A stretch of DNA of 35,478 nucleotides from Phytophthora quininea (Eukaryota; Oomycota; Peronosporomycetes; Peronosporales; Peronosporaceae), in assembly GCA_011947345.1 (NCBI GenBank), contig JAAVTG010000950.1:1-35478 (forward strand), read 5' to 3'. The notes beneath the pieces were generated by a model. It was not told the origin of the DNA. It did no database searches and saw nothing but the letters and a program-made list of their open reading frames with translations. The position numbers were made by a program, and so were the translations under genes. Below, one piece after another: positions 1 through 9,985 of this stretch; position 1 is the first letter of the stretch, and every line of letters starts with the position of its first letter.

Positions 1-1525
1 ACTAGCCGTGTCCACTTCCCAAGCGTAGGTGTGGGCGATGGCGTGCTCCAGTTGGTAGGCTTTATCCAAGTAGTTGAGTCGACTCCAGACCAACTCCACT
101 ACATCCTCAACCTCCGTGACGACCATGTCGTTCTTGGAGCTGCGGGTCGTGCCCACATGAGCCGAGTAGTCTTGTCCCAGTAGCCGGGCTTGCTCCCAAA
201 AGCACGGCACGAAGAAATTGTCGGGGTCTGGAATAATTTCGATCAATGCAGTGCGTGGCTGGGCGAAGCGAGCGTTGTAAAACGCGGCGCCGTGGGGTCC
301 GATCATCATTTTCACTCGGTCTCGCATGAACGAGGCCACTTCCTCCAATCCATTGAATTCGTCGTGTCGGAAATATTGCAGCTCTTCTGGTCGACCTCGT
401 TCTTTCAGCATCGCAGTGGTCGCATTGAACAATTCGTCTTCGTTCAAAATCTGGCGACCGCCATTGACAGCTTTGCCGCCTTTCGATCTCGACAGGAATA
501 AGATAATATTGCGGTCCTCTTCCGGATCCTTCTTCGGAGCAGGCAGCGACCGCAAAATGTTCTCGGTGATCCTCAGCGTCGTGAACGGGTGGATCAATGG
601 CGCTCGACATGAGAACACGAGCCGCTTGGCTGCCACCAAACTCGACACGTGCAGATGCCTCCCCACCATCACTTCGTAGATCTCGTTGACGATCTGATTG
701 CGCGGTTCCCCGCCGGAGATGACGACAGTATCGTTCTTCTTGGTGGTAGGGACCACCAACTGGGCCTGACTCAGACGACCGCCACTCGGTCAATAAAGTG
801 CTGGAACGACCACGAGTCCGGACTCGTCGCCACGATCATGGTGTCGACACTCGTCACGTTGACCATCGTGCTGTTATCGTTGGCGTCGTGCAAAAGGATG
901 CGTGCGAGACGGCGTGGCCCATGCAGCCCTTGTCGGACCAAATGTCCGGCGGCGGATCTCCCTGGTAGACGGCGTTCTCGAACACCATGTTTTGGCCTTG
1001 GAAAGTGGGGTATTCGGCCCACATTTGATCCTCCGACACTCGCATCCGATCGACGTGCAGGCCTTGCGATAGCCACTTGGTCTTCATCTCGTCAGAAGCG
1101 AAGGTCGGCAACTTGAGGCGAAACGAGGGATACAGCAGCTCTTGGGCTTCGACCAGGTTCGTGCGGTTGGCTTCCTTGATGCAAGGCGCAGCTCGAGGGT
1201 CCATGCCGTGCACGCACTTGGACACGATGACGGGTGCCCACTGTTCGTATGAGTCGGACGTGACGAGGTCGTCGATGTGGAAGACGTCGGAGCTGTTGGT
1301 TGTGGTCGTATTCCGACGCTTCTGGACGAGGGTGAACAGATCGACCTGAGCTTGTTCGTAGACCGCCATCGCACTTGTTGGCGGTGCCCGTCGGAGCGAC
1401 TCGTGGGTCGGTAGCTTGGTCGACAGCGACAGCAACATCAACACTGAGAACAGGACAGACCCGCCAAGTAGCAACTGCAGCCATCGCGCGTCTCGGAGCT
1501 TGAGTGGCCTTCGTTCCATGGACAT
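1..1525 (-). CDS. GT61-like glycosyltransferase, type II membrane protein (partial at left edge)
   Basis: Paralogue of the gene at 8461-9978, to which it aligns along its length. The start at 1525 (MSMERRP) matches the paralogue's start. A short basic N-terminus is followed by a hydrophobic anchor (LLLGGSVLFSVLMLLSL), the layout of a Golgi type II protein. The C-terminal part carries the DUF563/GT61 hallmark GPHGAAFYNARF near 290-260. The family transfers sugars such as xylose, arabinose or GlcNAc onto glycans or proteins; the substrate here cannot be read. The frame is broken twice by single-base losses relative to the paralogue, near 887 (after SHASF) and near 776 (after the FIDRV segment), then stays open to base 1, where only a few residues and the stop are missing. 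Both breaks could be sequence errors, because all expected motifs survive; a young pseudogene is the alternative. The short proteins readable in other frames here are shadows. Confidence 0.75.
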
Positions 1526-2519
1526 TGCAGGTCGGTGAGTCTTCAGTCCCCGCTCGGACTCAGCTCGGGTGTGTGATCCGCAAGTCCGCGACTGAGCGGC
1601 TGCACTATCAACGCTTCCTGGACGCAACAGCAGGCTGAGTACTTACGGATTGCATGCATCCACACGAGTGCACATCGAATTATCGCAATCCTCCCTCATG
1701 AGATACAGTGCAGCAACGAGGTGAGGCCAATCGTCTGGCAGCGCGAAAGCGAAAACGCCAAAGGAATGCTCAGCTCCGTTCTTGGCTGGCAAGTGGAAGT
1801 GAGGAGGTTCAGTCCGCCACCTACCCGACGCTGATACGAAGCACAGCATTTCGCTATTTGTTCTGCACGTATCGTCCAAACCTGGCCCAACGAACTCGAT
1901 TGTGCAGCAGGTGTTCAATTCCGCCCTGCTCAATGATTGTTAGAATCCAGCCGAACCGTTTTCATGAGAACAGCGCAGGAAAGAGTAAACTGAACCACGT
2001 ACAGTTATTTGTGGTGTGATCAAGTGTCAGTGTCCAGGCGAACAATGCTTGCCAAACGAGCCACGCCGTTCCCAAAACTGACCTCAATCGTGGAAATCGT
2101 TCGCTGATTTTGCTGGAAGTTGCCGACCAGAAAGCAGGTCGGTCATCGTGACCGAGTTCGAGGCAACTCAACCACGGTGACAATTTCTACTAACTCCTGC
2201 TTCCATCCATTTCCTGGGATGTTAAGGCCGATCACCTCAGCGGTAGCTGCATCGCGTGCCAAGCGGAGACCACCCTATCTACCTGACCGCGTTGCACTAA
2301 TCCATGTGAAGGCATACTGTGCCTGCCACGCTTAGAGAGCTTGTGCATTGAAGCTCGAGGCGACAGTCGGCTTGCACTCACGAAACGAATTAATTAGTAT
2401 GGGATCTCGGTCGCTCGAACAGCAGAGAGGAAATGCCGACGTGACAGCAGTCCTTCATCCATTTTCATTCCACACGTTGCCACCAACTGCGCAGTTCACA
2501 CTCCAACTCCCTCTACGAT
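1526..2519. other. Intergenic region, no supported gene
   Basis: About 1 kb separates the minus-strand glycosyltransferase from the lipase pseudogene, so both upstream regions lie here. Short open frames on both strands show no recognisable motif. No RNA gene or clear repeat was seen. Confidence 0.5.
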
Positions 2520-3614
2520 AGTAGACCAAGTCGCTCAAGTCGAGATGGTTGGCGGAGTCGACGAAGCTGCGGTGGATCCGGACGTTGGCAAAACTGTCGT
2601 CGAAATCGTCAAAGCTCGAGGCTACACCATCGAAACGTACCAAGTCACGACGTCGGATTGCTAGGTGCTCACTCACAATGTATCTCCCCCGAAGACCTAC
2701 GCGGAAAGTCAATCGAATACTGCCGGCTGTGCACTTGCAGCACGGTCTACTGGACAGCAGCTTCTCGTTCGTCTGCAACTTCCGCAACCAGAGCATGCCG
2801 TTTGTGCTGGCAGACGCTGGTTTTGACGTCTGGTTAGGCAATAACCGCGGCACGACGTGGTCTCGCGAACACCTCGACTACACCACCGACGACGACGCGT
2901 TCTGGGACTTCACGTGGGAAGACATGGGTCTGTACGATCTGCCAGCTTTTGTCAACACCATCCTCGACACCACCGGTCGAACCAGTGTCAGCTACATCGG
3001 CCATTCGGAACGCACGACCCAAGCCTTCGTCGGGTTCTCCAAGAACCAAAGGTGTCGAAGAAAGTCGACTACTTTGGAGCTCTTGCCCCAGTCGCTTGGA
3101 CGGGTCATGTTTCGGCAGAATCGTTCGTCGCGCTGGCTAAGCTGAAGCTGAACGAAGCGTTCCTTAACCTAGGCTTTTCTAGCTTCCTGCCCCACTCCGA
3201 CACGCTCATGGCACTACTATCCGCCATCGTGTGCACCAACTTGGCAGAGCAACGTGATTCCGCCAGCGGTCTCATCGCTGAGCCATCGAGCAACCTCAAC
3301 ACCACCCGCATCCCGGTCTGCCTCTCGCAAACACCAGCAGGAACTTCGGCGAGAAATGTGGGCCACTACGCTCGAGACATCCGCGACGGCACCTTCGCGT
3401 CTTACGCCTATGGCTGCAGTTGTCTGCGTATTCTCGGGGATCAAACTCTGCTCTTCGATCATCTGCAAGAACAAGGCCGTGTACGGCAGCTTTGGATCCG
3501 CCGGCATACCCCGTTGGAAACATGGTACGTGTATCCTCGCACGGGCTTCGACGTCGGCGCTACCTCCAACGATATTGCCCAGATGCGGTCCAAACGGAGT
3601 CTGCAACGGAGCCA

Positions 3615-3811
3615 AGCTCTGTTGTTGACGCCCGTCTGATCACGGCAAGTTTACAGTTAGTTTACGGGACAAGTTTACGGGACAAGTTTACGGACAAGTT
3701 GCCGTTGGCGTTCGTGGAGCCCAGAGAGCTCAGGACAGCAAGCAAACTAAACAAACAATACACTTTACAATTCGCCATCGCGCCCCAAGTCGCTTCCTCA
3801 TTACAGAGCCA
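3615..3811. mobile_element. Short insertion in the lipase pseudogene, flanked by GAGCCA repeats
   Basis: The lipase reading GAIVNE resumes exactly after this segment. The hexamer GAGCCA occurs at 3609-3614 and again at 3806-3811, as expected of a target-site duplication. Near its left end lies a tandem array of AGTTTACGGGACA (about 2.8 units, 3659-3697). No coding capacity or obvious terminal inverted repeats are visible. It may be a small non-autonomous element or filler DNA. Confidence 0.5.
3659..3697 (+). repeat. Short tandem repeat, unit AGTTTACGGGACA
   Basis: Three adjacent copies of a 13-mer, the last lacking one G, lie inside the insertion in the lipase pseudogene. A related AAGTTTACAGTTAGTTTAC stretch precedes them. 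Confidence 0.75.
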
Positions 3812-3940
3812 TCGTGAACGAGAAAACCACTGACGCATTCTCTCATCTAGACTTTACGTGGGCTCGAAAACGCCAACCAACTCGTGCACCAAGATCTTCT
3901 GGTGCAGCTCAAAACGTGCGCTGGACAAGCGTATTGAACG

Positions 3941-4641
3941 GGGTAACGCAGAGTCGAAGTGCCGTGCTGTACAGAGTTAATCAATGTGACCAGCTTCAAG
4001 CTTGTATTTCATGAGGCTCCAGGAGCTGTAGAGTAGTTCTGGAGACGACTACAGCGTTGAGCTTGACAAATCCGAAGTGCGGCAACGGCAGCACGTTCTG
4101 AGTTGGCACTGGGTGTTCCTACTACTACAGTAGTAGAACGAAAGGATTATGGCGGAATTCCTTCACCATCACATTTTGCGATCCTTGTTCTCAAAACATA
4201 CAGCGCGCCAAGCGTGCATAATTGGTTTCTCGGTTCGTGCTATCATAGGCCAATGATAGCACGAACCGAGATACCAATTACAATTACTATTATTTGTAGG
4301 GGTAAAAGCTGGTCCGTCGGAAAAGCGTTCTATTCCACACGAGTTGATTTCATGGCGGTTAGTTGCTTTCCCAGTATCCGGTGCGGGGCTTGCGCGACTT
4401 CTACTGCTCCTGCTGGTCCTGTAACGCGCAAATATTGCAGCGAAATGTTTCCCGTCGATTCCAGTCACTGCGGCAATGTGCAGACTGCTCATCTTCTCTC
4501 TGTTCTTGCAGTCTGGATTCCAGAAAGTGACAACACAGCAACCGCCCATCGGAGGATTCGACCTCAAATTGACCCGTGCTGGGCTAATGAGATCGTTCCC
4601 CTCCACAGTCCACAGTCCACAATCTCCGCCGCCGTGCAGCG
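3941..4641. other. Intergenic region with fold-back sequences
   Basis: No gene is supported. The region holds two dyads: an imperfect hairpin at 4115-4138 (GTTCcTACTACT / AGTAGTAGAAC) and a long hairpin at 4219-4280 listed separately. It should contain the promoter of the intact lipase, but no clear core promoter motif was recognised. Confidence 0.45.
4219..4280. repeat. Long hairpin (28-nt arms, 6-nt loop)
   Basis: The arms at 4219-4246 and 4253-4280 are complementary with a single mismatch around the loop AGGCCA. The arm core is TCTCGGTTCGTGCTATCAT and its reverse complement. It could be a fold-back transposon remnant or a transcribed hairpin. Nothing nearby suggests a gene. Confidence 0.75.
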
Positions 4642-5955
4642 ATGCCGAAGTTCGGACGCAGTCGCTGTCTGAATAGACTGGTTGTGGGGCTCCTGCTGCT
4701 TCTCAGTCTGAGCTCCCCATCCGTCGACGCAGCGGACCAGGTAGAGGAGGCAGCCGTGGTGGACCCGGACGTTGGCAAAACTGTCGTCGAAATCGTCAAA
4801 GCTCGAGGCTATGCCATCGAAACACACCAAGTCACAACGTCGGACCGATATGTGCTCACGCTGTATCGCATCCCAAAGTCCTACAAGGAAACTCAGTCGG
4901 GTGGCGATGCCGCTCCGAACAAACCTGCAGTGCACTTGCAGCACGGCATGATGGACAGCAGCTTCACGTTCGTCTGCAACTTCCGCAACCAGAGCTTGCC
5001 GTTTGTGCTGGCGGACGCAGGTTTCGATGTTTGGCTGGGCAACAACCGTGGCTCGACATGGTCGCGAAAGCACCTCGACTTGAGTGCCGACGACGACGAA
5101 TACTGGGACTTTTCGTGGGAAGAGATGGGTCTCTACGACATACCAGCCTTCGTGGAGTACATTCTAAAGACGACCGGACGGAAAAGGATCAGCTATGTGG
5201 GCCACTCGGAAGGAACGACCCAAGCGTTCGTGAGCTTCTCTAAGAACCAAACCTTAGCAAAGAAGATCGACTACTTCGGAGCTCTAGCGCCGATTGCTTG
5301 GACAGGTCACGCGACGAATACATTGTTCGTCACGTTGGCCAAGACGAGGATGGACAAGACGTCGCTCAACCTGGGCTTCAACAGTATTCTCCCCAACTCT
5401 AAGCTGCTCCACCATGTTCTGTCAAAGTACGTGTGCAATAACGCGGCGGGCGTGTGTGATTCTGCGCTCGACTTTATCGCTGGACCGTCGGACAACTTCA
5501 ATAGCACTCGCATCCAGGTCTACCTCTCGCAGATGCCGGCAGGAGCTTCCATGAGAACGTTGAGCCACTACGGACAAGGAATCCGTGACAACACCTTCAC
5601 GTCGTACGATTTTGGCTGCAAGTGTCTTCGCTTTCTCGGAATCAAGCGCTGTCCCCAACTTCTCTGCAAGAACAAGAAAATATATGGTGACTTTGACCCA
5701 CCAGCTTTCCCTCTTGGGAAAATGGTGTATCCGCGAACAGGAATCTACACTGGCGGCATTGACAATTTCGCGACGGCTGAGGATATTGAACAGCTCAGGT
5801 CAGCACTTCCCAGCGGCACTATTGTACATGATAAAGAAATTGAAGGTTTCTCCCATCTGGACTTCGTTTGGGCTCAAAACGCCAACGAACGAGTGTACCA
5901 GGACCTGGTCGTGCAGCTCAAGAAATACGCCGGAAAAGCGTACCCTTCCAAGTAA
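4642..5955 (+). CDS. Secreted/lysosomal acid lipase, alpha/beta hydrolase
   Basis: An uninterrupted 437-residue protein of the lysosomal acid/gastric lipase family, which hydrolyses triacylglycerols or steryl esters. Residues 1-30 form a signal peptide: a basic start, the core LVVGLLLLLSL, and a likely cut after SVDA. The N-terminal lipase region includes the segment YAIETHQVTTSDRYVLTLYR, then HLQHGMMDSS (oxyanion region) and GFDVWLGNNRGSTWS. The nucleophile elbow is GHSEG with Ser189. Likely charge-relay partners are Asp374 (GGIDNF) and His405 (SHLDFVW). Length and order match the family. It lies directly downstream of a dead tandem copy. It is one of the few long genes here without a frame break. 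Secretion fits either nutrition or interaction with a host; the sequence does not decide. Confidence 0.93.
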   Translation: MPKFGRSRCLNRLVVGLLLLLSLSSPSVDAADQVEEAAVVDPDVGKTVVEIVKARGYAIETHQVTTSDRYVLTLYRIPKSYKETQSGGDAAPNKPAVHLQHGMMDSSFTFVCNFRNQSLPFVLADAGFDVWLGNNRGSTWSRKHLDLSADDDEYWDFSWEEMGLYDIPAFVEYILKTTGRKRISYVGHSEGTTQAFVSFSKNQTLAKKIDYFGALAPIAWTGHATNTLFVTLAKTRMDKTSLNLGFNSILPNSKLLHHVLSKYVCNNAAGVCDSALDFIAGPSDNFNSTRIQVYLSQMPAGASMRTLSHYGQGIRDNTFTSYDFGCKCLRFLGIKRCPQLLCKNKKIYGDFDPPAFPLGKMVYPRTGIYTGGIDNFATAEDIEQLRSALPSGTIVHDKEIEGFSHLDFVWAQNANERVYQDLVVQLKKYAGKAYPSK

Positions 5956-6072
5956 GATATAGACGTAGGAATCAGCACCGTCAAAATGTTATTTTGTCAT
6001 CTCTCGACGGATTCCCGAGCCCAAACCAAGCAGTTGAATGCCGTTTGCCTTCACAACCCAAGCGTACGTGTG

Positions 6073-6180
6073 GACAGCTAATACTCGAGTCGCTTACCAA
6101 GATAATCCCTCGATTGACGGCGCCAACGACGTGGCTTCCAAATATCAACGCCGTCTCCTGCGACTCTATCGAAGATCCAA
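6073..6180 (+). pseudogene. Relic of the N-terminus of a prephenate dehydratase fusion gene
   Basis: The translated segment TRVAYQDNPSIDGANDVASK closely matches TRVAYQENSSIDGAKDAASK at the start of the minus-strand dehydratase/aminotransferase gene (from 23723). Nucleotide similarity continues to a CGACTCTATCGAAGAT segment, with an internal loss of about 17 bases. Nothing further of the gene is found, so this is a fragment of about 110 bp. It is wedged between the lipase stop and the dolichol kinase stop, and shows that this gene family has seeded copies elsewhere. Confidence 0.75.
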
Positions 6181-6182
6181 AC

Positions 6183-8140
6183 TCACTCTCCATAGCAGCA
6201 CACGAGGTTGCAAGCCGTGAAGACGAAGAGAGGGAGCACCAGGTTGTCGATCTGCGCCGTCGCAGCTTCCAATACTGTCGTCAAAAACACCCCGCCAACA
6301 AACAAAAGTAGCTGTGATAATGACCAAATGCAAACACAAATGTCAGTTGCAATGAGAATCCGATTCGAAGGCTGGAGGCTCACCTGAAGGTATTCCCCAT
6401 TCGTGATAACCTGCGCGTAATAACCGTGAAGCGGTACTGAAGCAACTAACATGGAAACAAACACGGCAGTTGATCCTTCCACTGTTTTACTTCCGAAGAT
6501 TTTCTGTCTCCCGATACTCGAGCCCACGATGGCGCCCATAGCATCTCCGACACCGAGCGCCAAAACGCCGGCATTGCTCACAAGTCGTGAAGACTCCATC
6601 GAAGGCGCCAACCAAAGCGGTAAAGCACACCCCAGCAACAAATATGAATGCGTCAAAGTAATACGCCCCGCATCTCGGTTATCAATGAACGACTTCATGA
6701 ACTCTGCGATAGAGCGTCCAAATGGCGGCAATGCCAAAGCCCGTACACATTCCACCAGGAAAAAGACACTGAGAGCTACGCCGTAACTCAACGCCAGCAT
6801 TGGTGGGTCTACGAAAGATGCTGGCCCCAGCATCAGCACCACCAAAAAGTGGAATAGCTTTCTTGCGACGATGTTGCGCAGTGCAAAGCGGTTCGAGACA
6901 AAGCCAAACAATGGGACCAACACGACGAGGCATACCACCCAATATCCTACCAGAGCAATCCGCGGAGGAAGTGGCAAGGAAAACTGCTTGACGCGGTTAG
7001 GAAATCCAGCAGCCAGCCGAACGGGTTCCACGTATGCAACAAAAAGCAGCTCCACGGGTACACCACGCCGCCAACGACAATTGCAGCAGTGGCAGCAAAA
7101 CCAACACTTACGTTGACCGACAACGACGGCGCAATGACATTCGGCGATGGTGCTCCATGTGAGCGCAAAATGGGGATCAGCGCCACACACACCAGCAGGG
7201 AGCCTAACATCCCGACTTGCAACGCCAATATATAATCTGGGCGATTCATTTCGAAGAGTAGCCACGAATGAAGAACATTATCTGGTACGTCGATGCTATC
7301 TTGCTCACTTAGCTGTTCGTTAAAGTAAAATATTTTCAATGCTTTAGCAACTGTTAACAAAAAGAGTAAAAAAACACGTTGACGAACCTTGAAGAGAGTG
7401 GACAAACCGACATCAAATGCACCCAAACCAACACCTTGAGCAACCAGCACAGCCTCTCCAACCGTAAAAGACCTTGGCAAGAGTTTAAACCCCGCAGCCA
7501 GCACAGCAGAAACGAAAACTCTTCCGATTGTCGCCAGCACGAATCTCCACTCCGCTTCAACTGGAGTCAAGAGCCCAAAGACTGTTGGCAACAGTATCGC
7601 GTCCAGCAATACATTGGCACTGAACGACGTGACGGACCCAAACACCGCCACCTTGATAAATACGGCAACGCCAACAGAAATACTGACCCAGGCGTAAAAG
7701 AACGTAAAGCTTGAAAACGTTCCGTCTTGGTAAATTTCCGCCAACAGGCGACTCAACAGCACCAACGGAGGCAGCACGCAGCCCACCACAAGGCCAGGAT
7801 CACGCTCCTGTCTGGCAAATAAGAACTAAGTAACTTTTCTATAAAGTATTGCCGGCATTATTATTTCTACTTACCGTGAACTCTTACGTAATTTTTGAGA
7901 TAGGGTTTGTGCCTTGAATAGGGACCAAAACACCGAACAAAAGCCCAGAAGATGCAGAATTAACAGTACATGCGACATCGTGGCCGTCTGCAGCAGCTTC
8001 TGCTCATCCTGCAGCGACGTCGTCTGCTCCTGTTGACCCTCTTCTCGCTGTACCAGCTTCGTGGTCCATCCAGCGGCCAGAGCGAGCACCACCGCCTCGG
8101 CGACCTGCGCTCTTCGGCTCTCGACCTCGGCCTTGCGCAT
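6183..8140 (-). CDS. Dolichol kinase-like CTP-dependent polyprenol kinase
   Basis: A polytopic membrane protein whose C-terminal half carries the dolichol kinase signature: RNIVARKLFHFLVV near 6870 and the CTP-binding stretch GVGDAMGAIVGSSIG followed by GSKTVEGS near 6500-6570. Dolichol kinase phosphorylates dolichol with CTP in the ER membrane for N-glycosylation and GPI anchors. Exon 1 starts at ATG 8140 and encodes a short hydrophilic head and one membrane segment. A 63-nt phase-2 intron (7874-7812) joins KSSR to QERDPG. A second probable intron is at 6383-6312. A single-base loss near 7003, just after NPFGWLLDFL, splits the remaining frame; I read it as a sequence error because motifs continue on both sides. 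Pairing with the neighbouring glycosyltransferases may be coincidental. Confidence 0.82.
6312..6383 (-). other. Probable intron 2 of the dolichol kinase gene (72 nt)
   Basis: Donor GTGAGC and acceptor ATCACAG bound a 72-nt stretch. Because 72 is a multiple of three and the stretch has no stop, the frame is open with or without splicing. Removal joins GEYLQ to LLLFVGGVFL, a plausible membrane helix. Confidence 0.55.
7812..7874 (-). other. Intron 1 of the dolichol kinase gene (63 nt)
   Basis: Donor GTAAGT follows the codons AGT TCA CG, and acceptor TTTGCCAG precedes A CAG GAG CGT. Splicing restores one frame across a stop codon (TAA inside the donor), which strongly supports it. Confidence 0.85.
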
Positions 8141-8460
8141 TTTCGAAGTATATACGAAACTGGGGTGCTAATTTACAGTTAGAGAGCACACTACGTTTCT
8201 TCACCAAATAATGCGGCTCCTCCTGCCAACAAACAGCCTCTAGTTGCGCCTATGATCAAATTACCAAGAGTTCTGGTGCTTGAAGCATTGTGCTCCAGCT
8301 AGTGTTTTCCCCGTGGACAGTGTCGTACGTACGTGGACGGTGCTCGTGCCGAACGGTTCCTTCGTGGAGCGCGCATATCCAGCGACGAGACAAACAACGC
8401 TGGGAACGACATGGAGCACCACCCAGTCTCGCTTCTCTGGAGAAATTCGCAAGTACAGCA
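8141..8460. other. Bidirectional upstream region between dolichol kinase and GT61 gene
   Basis: This 320-bp stretch separates two divergent starts and must hold both promoters. An in-frame open extension of the plus-strand gene reaches to 8290 but does not resemble the paralogue, so I treat it as untranslated. No clear Inr motif was recognised. Confidence 0.5.
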
Positions 8461-9978
8461 ATGACGATGAATTCCCAGCGACGGCATCCCAAGTACCGAA
8501 ATCTTCGGGCTCTGTTCGGCGGTTCCATCATCTTCTCCGTCTTGACACTGCTCTCGCTGTCGACGAGGCTGCCGTCGCACGAGTCTCTTCGACGGTCGAC
8601 TGAAGGAATGCCAACGGCACAGATAACAGACCTCTTCGCGCTCGTCCAAACGCGGCAGAATGCCCATGCAACTTCTACCCCCGAAACTCTTCATGTGGAC
8701 GACTTGGTCCACTCGTACTCGTACCAACGTTGGGCACCTGTGATTGTGACCAAGTGTGTGCACGGGATGGATCCAAGAGCAGCTCCCTGTTTGAAAGAAG
8801 CCAACGAAACCAACATGGTCGACGCACAAGAACTCATGTATCCTGCGTTTCGTCTCAAGCTGCCGAACTTCATCTCTACGGAGATCCAAGCCAAATGGTT
8901 ATCACAGGGTCTCCACATCAAGCGCATGCGTGTGTCAGAAGACCTGGTGTGGGCAGAATACCCGACTTTCCTAGGACAGAACATGGTCTTTTCCAATGCA
9001 GTGTTTCGAGGAGACCCACCGCCGGACGCTTGGTCGGAAAAAGGATGCATGGGTCGAGCCGCTTCTCACACATCGTTCGTACACGACCTTAACGACTACA
9101 GCAACCTCGCAAACGAGTCGAACATCGACACGCTGATCGTGGCAACAAGTCCGGATTCCTGGTCCTTCCAGCACTTCATTGACCGTGTTGCACCAGTTTG
9201 GAGCCAAGCTCAACTGGTCGTCCCCACTGTAAAGAAGAGCGACACGGTGATTGTGTCGGGGAGACCGCCTCGCAACCCTCTTGTGAACGATATTTACGAG
9301 CTGATGGTTGGCCGCCATCTGCACAAGTGGAAGGTCGTGGCTGCGAAGAAGCTCGTGTTTTCATGCCGCGCGCCATTGATCCACCCCTTCACCACACAGC
9401 GAGTATCGGAGAATATATTACACTCGTTGCCTCCGTCGACGGACACTACAGAGTCTGACCGAAACATTATTTTGTTTCTGTCAAGATCGAAGGGTGGGAA
9501 GGCTCTCAACGGCGGACGTCGAATTCTGAACGAAGGCGAATTGTTCAATGCGACCGCTGCGATGCTGAAAGAACAGGGTCGACCAGAAGAGCTGCAATAT
9601 TTCCGACACGACAAATTCAATGGATTGGAGGAAGTGGCCTCGTTCATGCGAGACCGAGTGAAAATGATGATCGGACCCCACGGCGCCGCGTTTTACAACG
9701 CTCGCTTCGCCCAGCCACGCACTGCATTGATCGAAATTATTCCAGACCCAGAAAAGTTTTTCGTTCCTTGCTTTTGGGAGCAAGCACGTCTACTGGGTCA
9801 GGACTATTCAGCACACGTGGCCGAAACGCAAGGCAAGAAGAATGACATGATGATCCGGGATGCTCAAGATATTGTTCGGTTGGTTCGCAACCGATTGGAG
9901 TATATAGATAAGGCGTATCGAATGGAGGACGCGCTTGACCACACGTACGCGTGGGATGTGAAGGCGAACGGCGTTTAA
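8461..9978 (+). CDS. GT61-like glycosyltransferase, type II membrane protein
   Basis: A 505-residue protein, complete and unbroken. I chose ATG 8461 (MTMNSQRRHPKYRN) because it aligns with the start of the inverted paralogue at 1525-1; the frame is open further upstream without similarity. After a basic head comes a single hydrophobic anchor (LFGGSIIFSVLTLLSL), then a lumenal stem and catalytic region. The C-terminal half has the DUF563/GT61 features: FLSRSKGGKALNGGRRILNE, then PHGA at residues 406-409 within MIGPHGAAFYNARF, and TALIEIIPDPEKFFVPCFWE. The family uses nucleotide sugars in the Golgi or ER lumen. The closest relatives' acceptor is unknown to me. Confidence 0.9.
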   Translation: MTMNSQRRHPKYRNLRALFGGSIIFSVLTLLSLSTRLPSHESLRRSTEGMPTAQITDLFALVQTRQNAHATSTPETLHVDDLVHSYSYQRWAPVIVTKCVHGMDPRAAPCLKEANETNMVDAQELMYPAFRLKLPNFISTEIQAKWLSQGLHIKRMRVSEDLVWAEYPTFLGQNMVFSNAVFRGDPPPDAWSEKGCMGRAASHTSFVHDLNDYSNLANESNIDTLIVATSPDSWSFQHFIDRVAPVWSQAQLVVPTVKKSDTVIVSGRPPRNPLVNDIYELMVGRHLHKWKVVAAKKLVFSCRAPLIHPFTTQRVSENILHSLPPSTDTTESDRNIILFLSRSKGGKALNGGRRILNEGELFNATAAMLKEQGRPEELQYFRHDKFNGLEEVASFMRDRVKMMIGPHGAAFYNARFAQPRTALIEIIPDPEKFFVPCFWEQARLLGQDYSAHVAETQGKKNDMMIRDAQDIVRLVRNRLEYIDKAYRMEDALDHTYAWDVKANGV

Positions 9979-9985
9979 TCACTTA

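Larger units (their letters stand above)
2520..3940 (+). pseudogene. Acid lipase pseudogene, paralogue of 4642-5955
   Basis: Homology to the downstream lipase begins at the segment PDVGKTVVEIVKARGY and continues to SHLDF near 3846. Several independent lesions are visible: no signal-peptide exon, a TAG stop at 2662-2664 where the paralogue reads Tyr, frameshifts near 2690, 3050 and 3450, and an insertion of about 197 bp at 3615-3811. The nucleophile elbow reads GHSER at 2999-3013 instead of GHSEG, so the glycine after the catalytic serine has become arginine. Unlike most frameshifts in this window, this combination cannot be explained by homopolymer miscalls, so I call a true pseudogene. It lies in direct tandem with the intact copy, so it arose by local duplication. 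Confidence 0.88.

Noticed and set aside
107..793. A 228-residue minus-strand frame in the left glycosyltransferase
   Set aside because: The true frame, judged by the paralogue at 8461-9978, is another one that runs open to the window edge; this frame has no family motifs.
3615..3811. Insertion as a solo LTR
   Set aside because: Candidate TG...CA ends do not coincide with the GAGCCA duplication and no long terminal repeat partner exists in the window.
8290..8460. 57-codon N-terminal extension of the second glycosyltransferase
   Set aside because: It is absent from the paralogue and would place the signal anchor internally; ATG 8461 matches the paralogous start.
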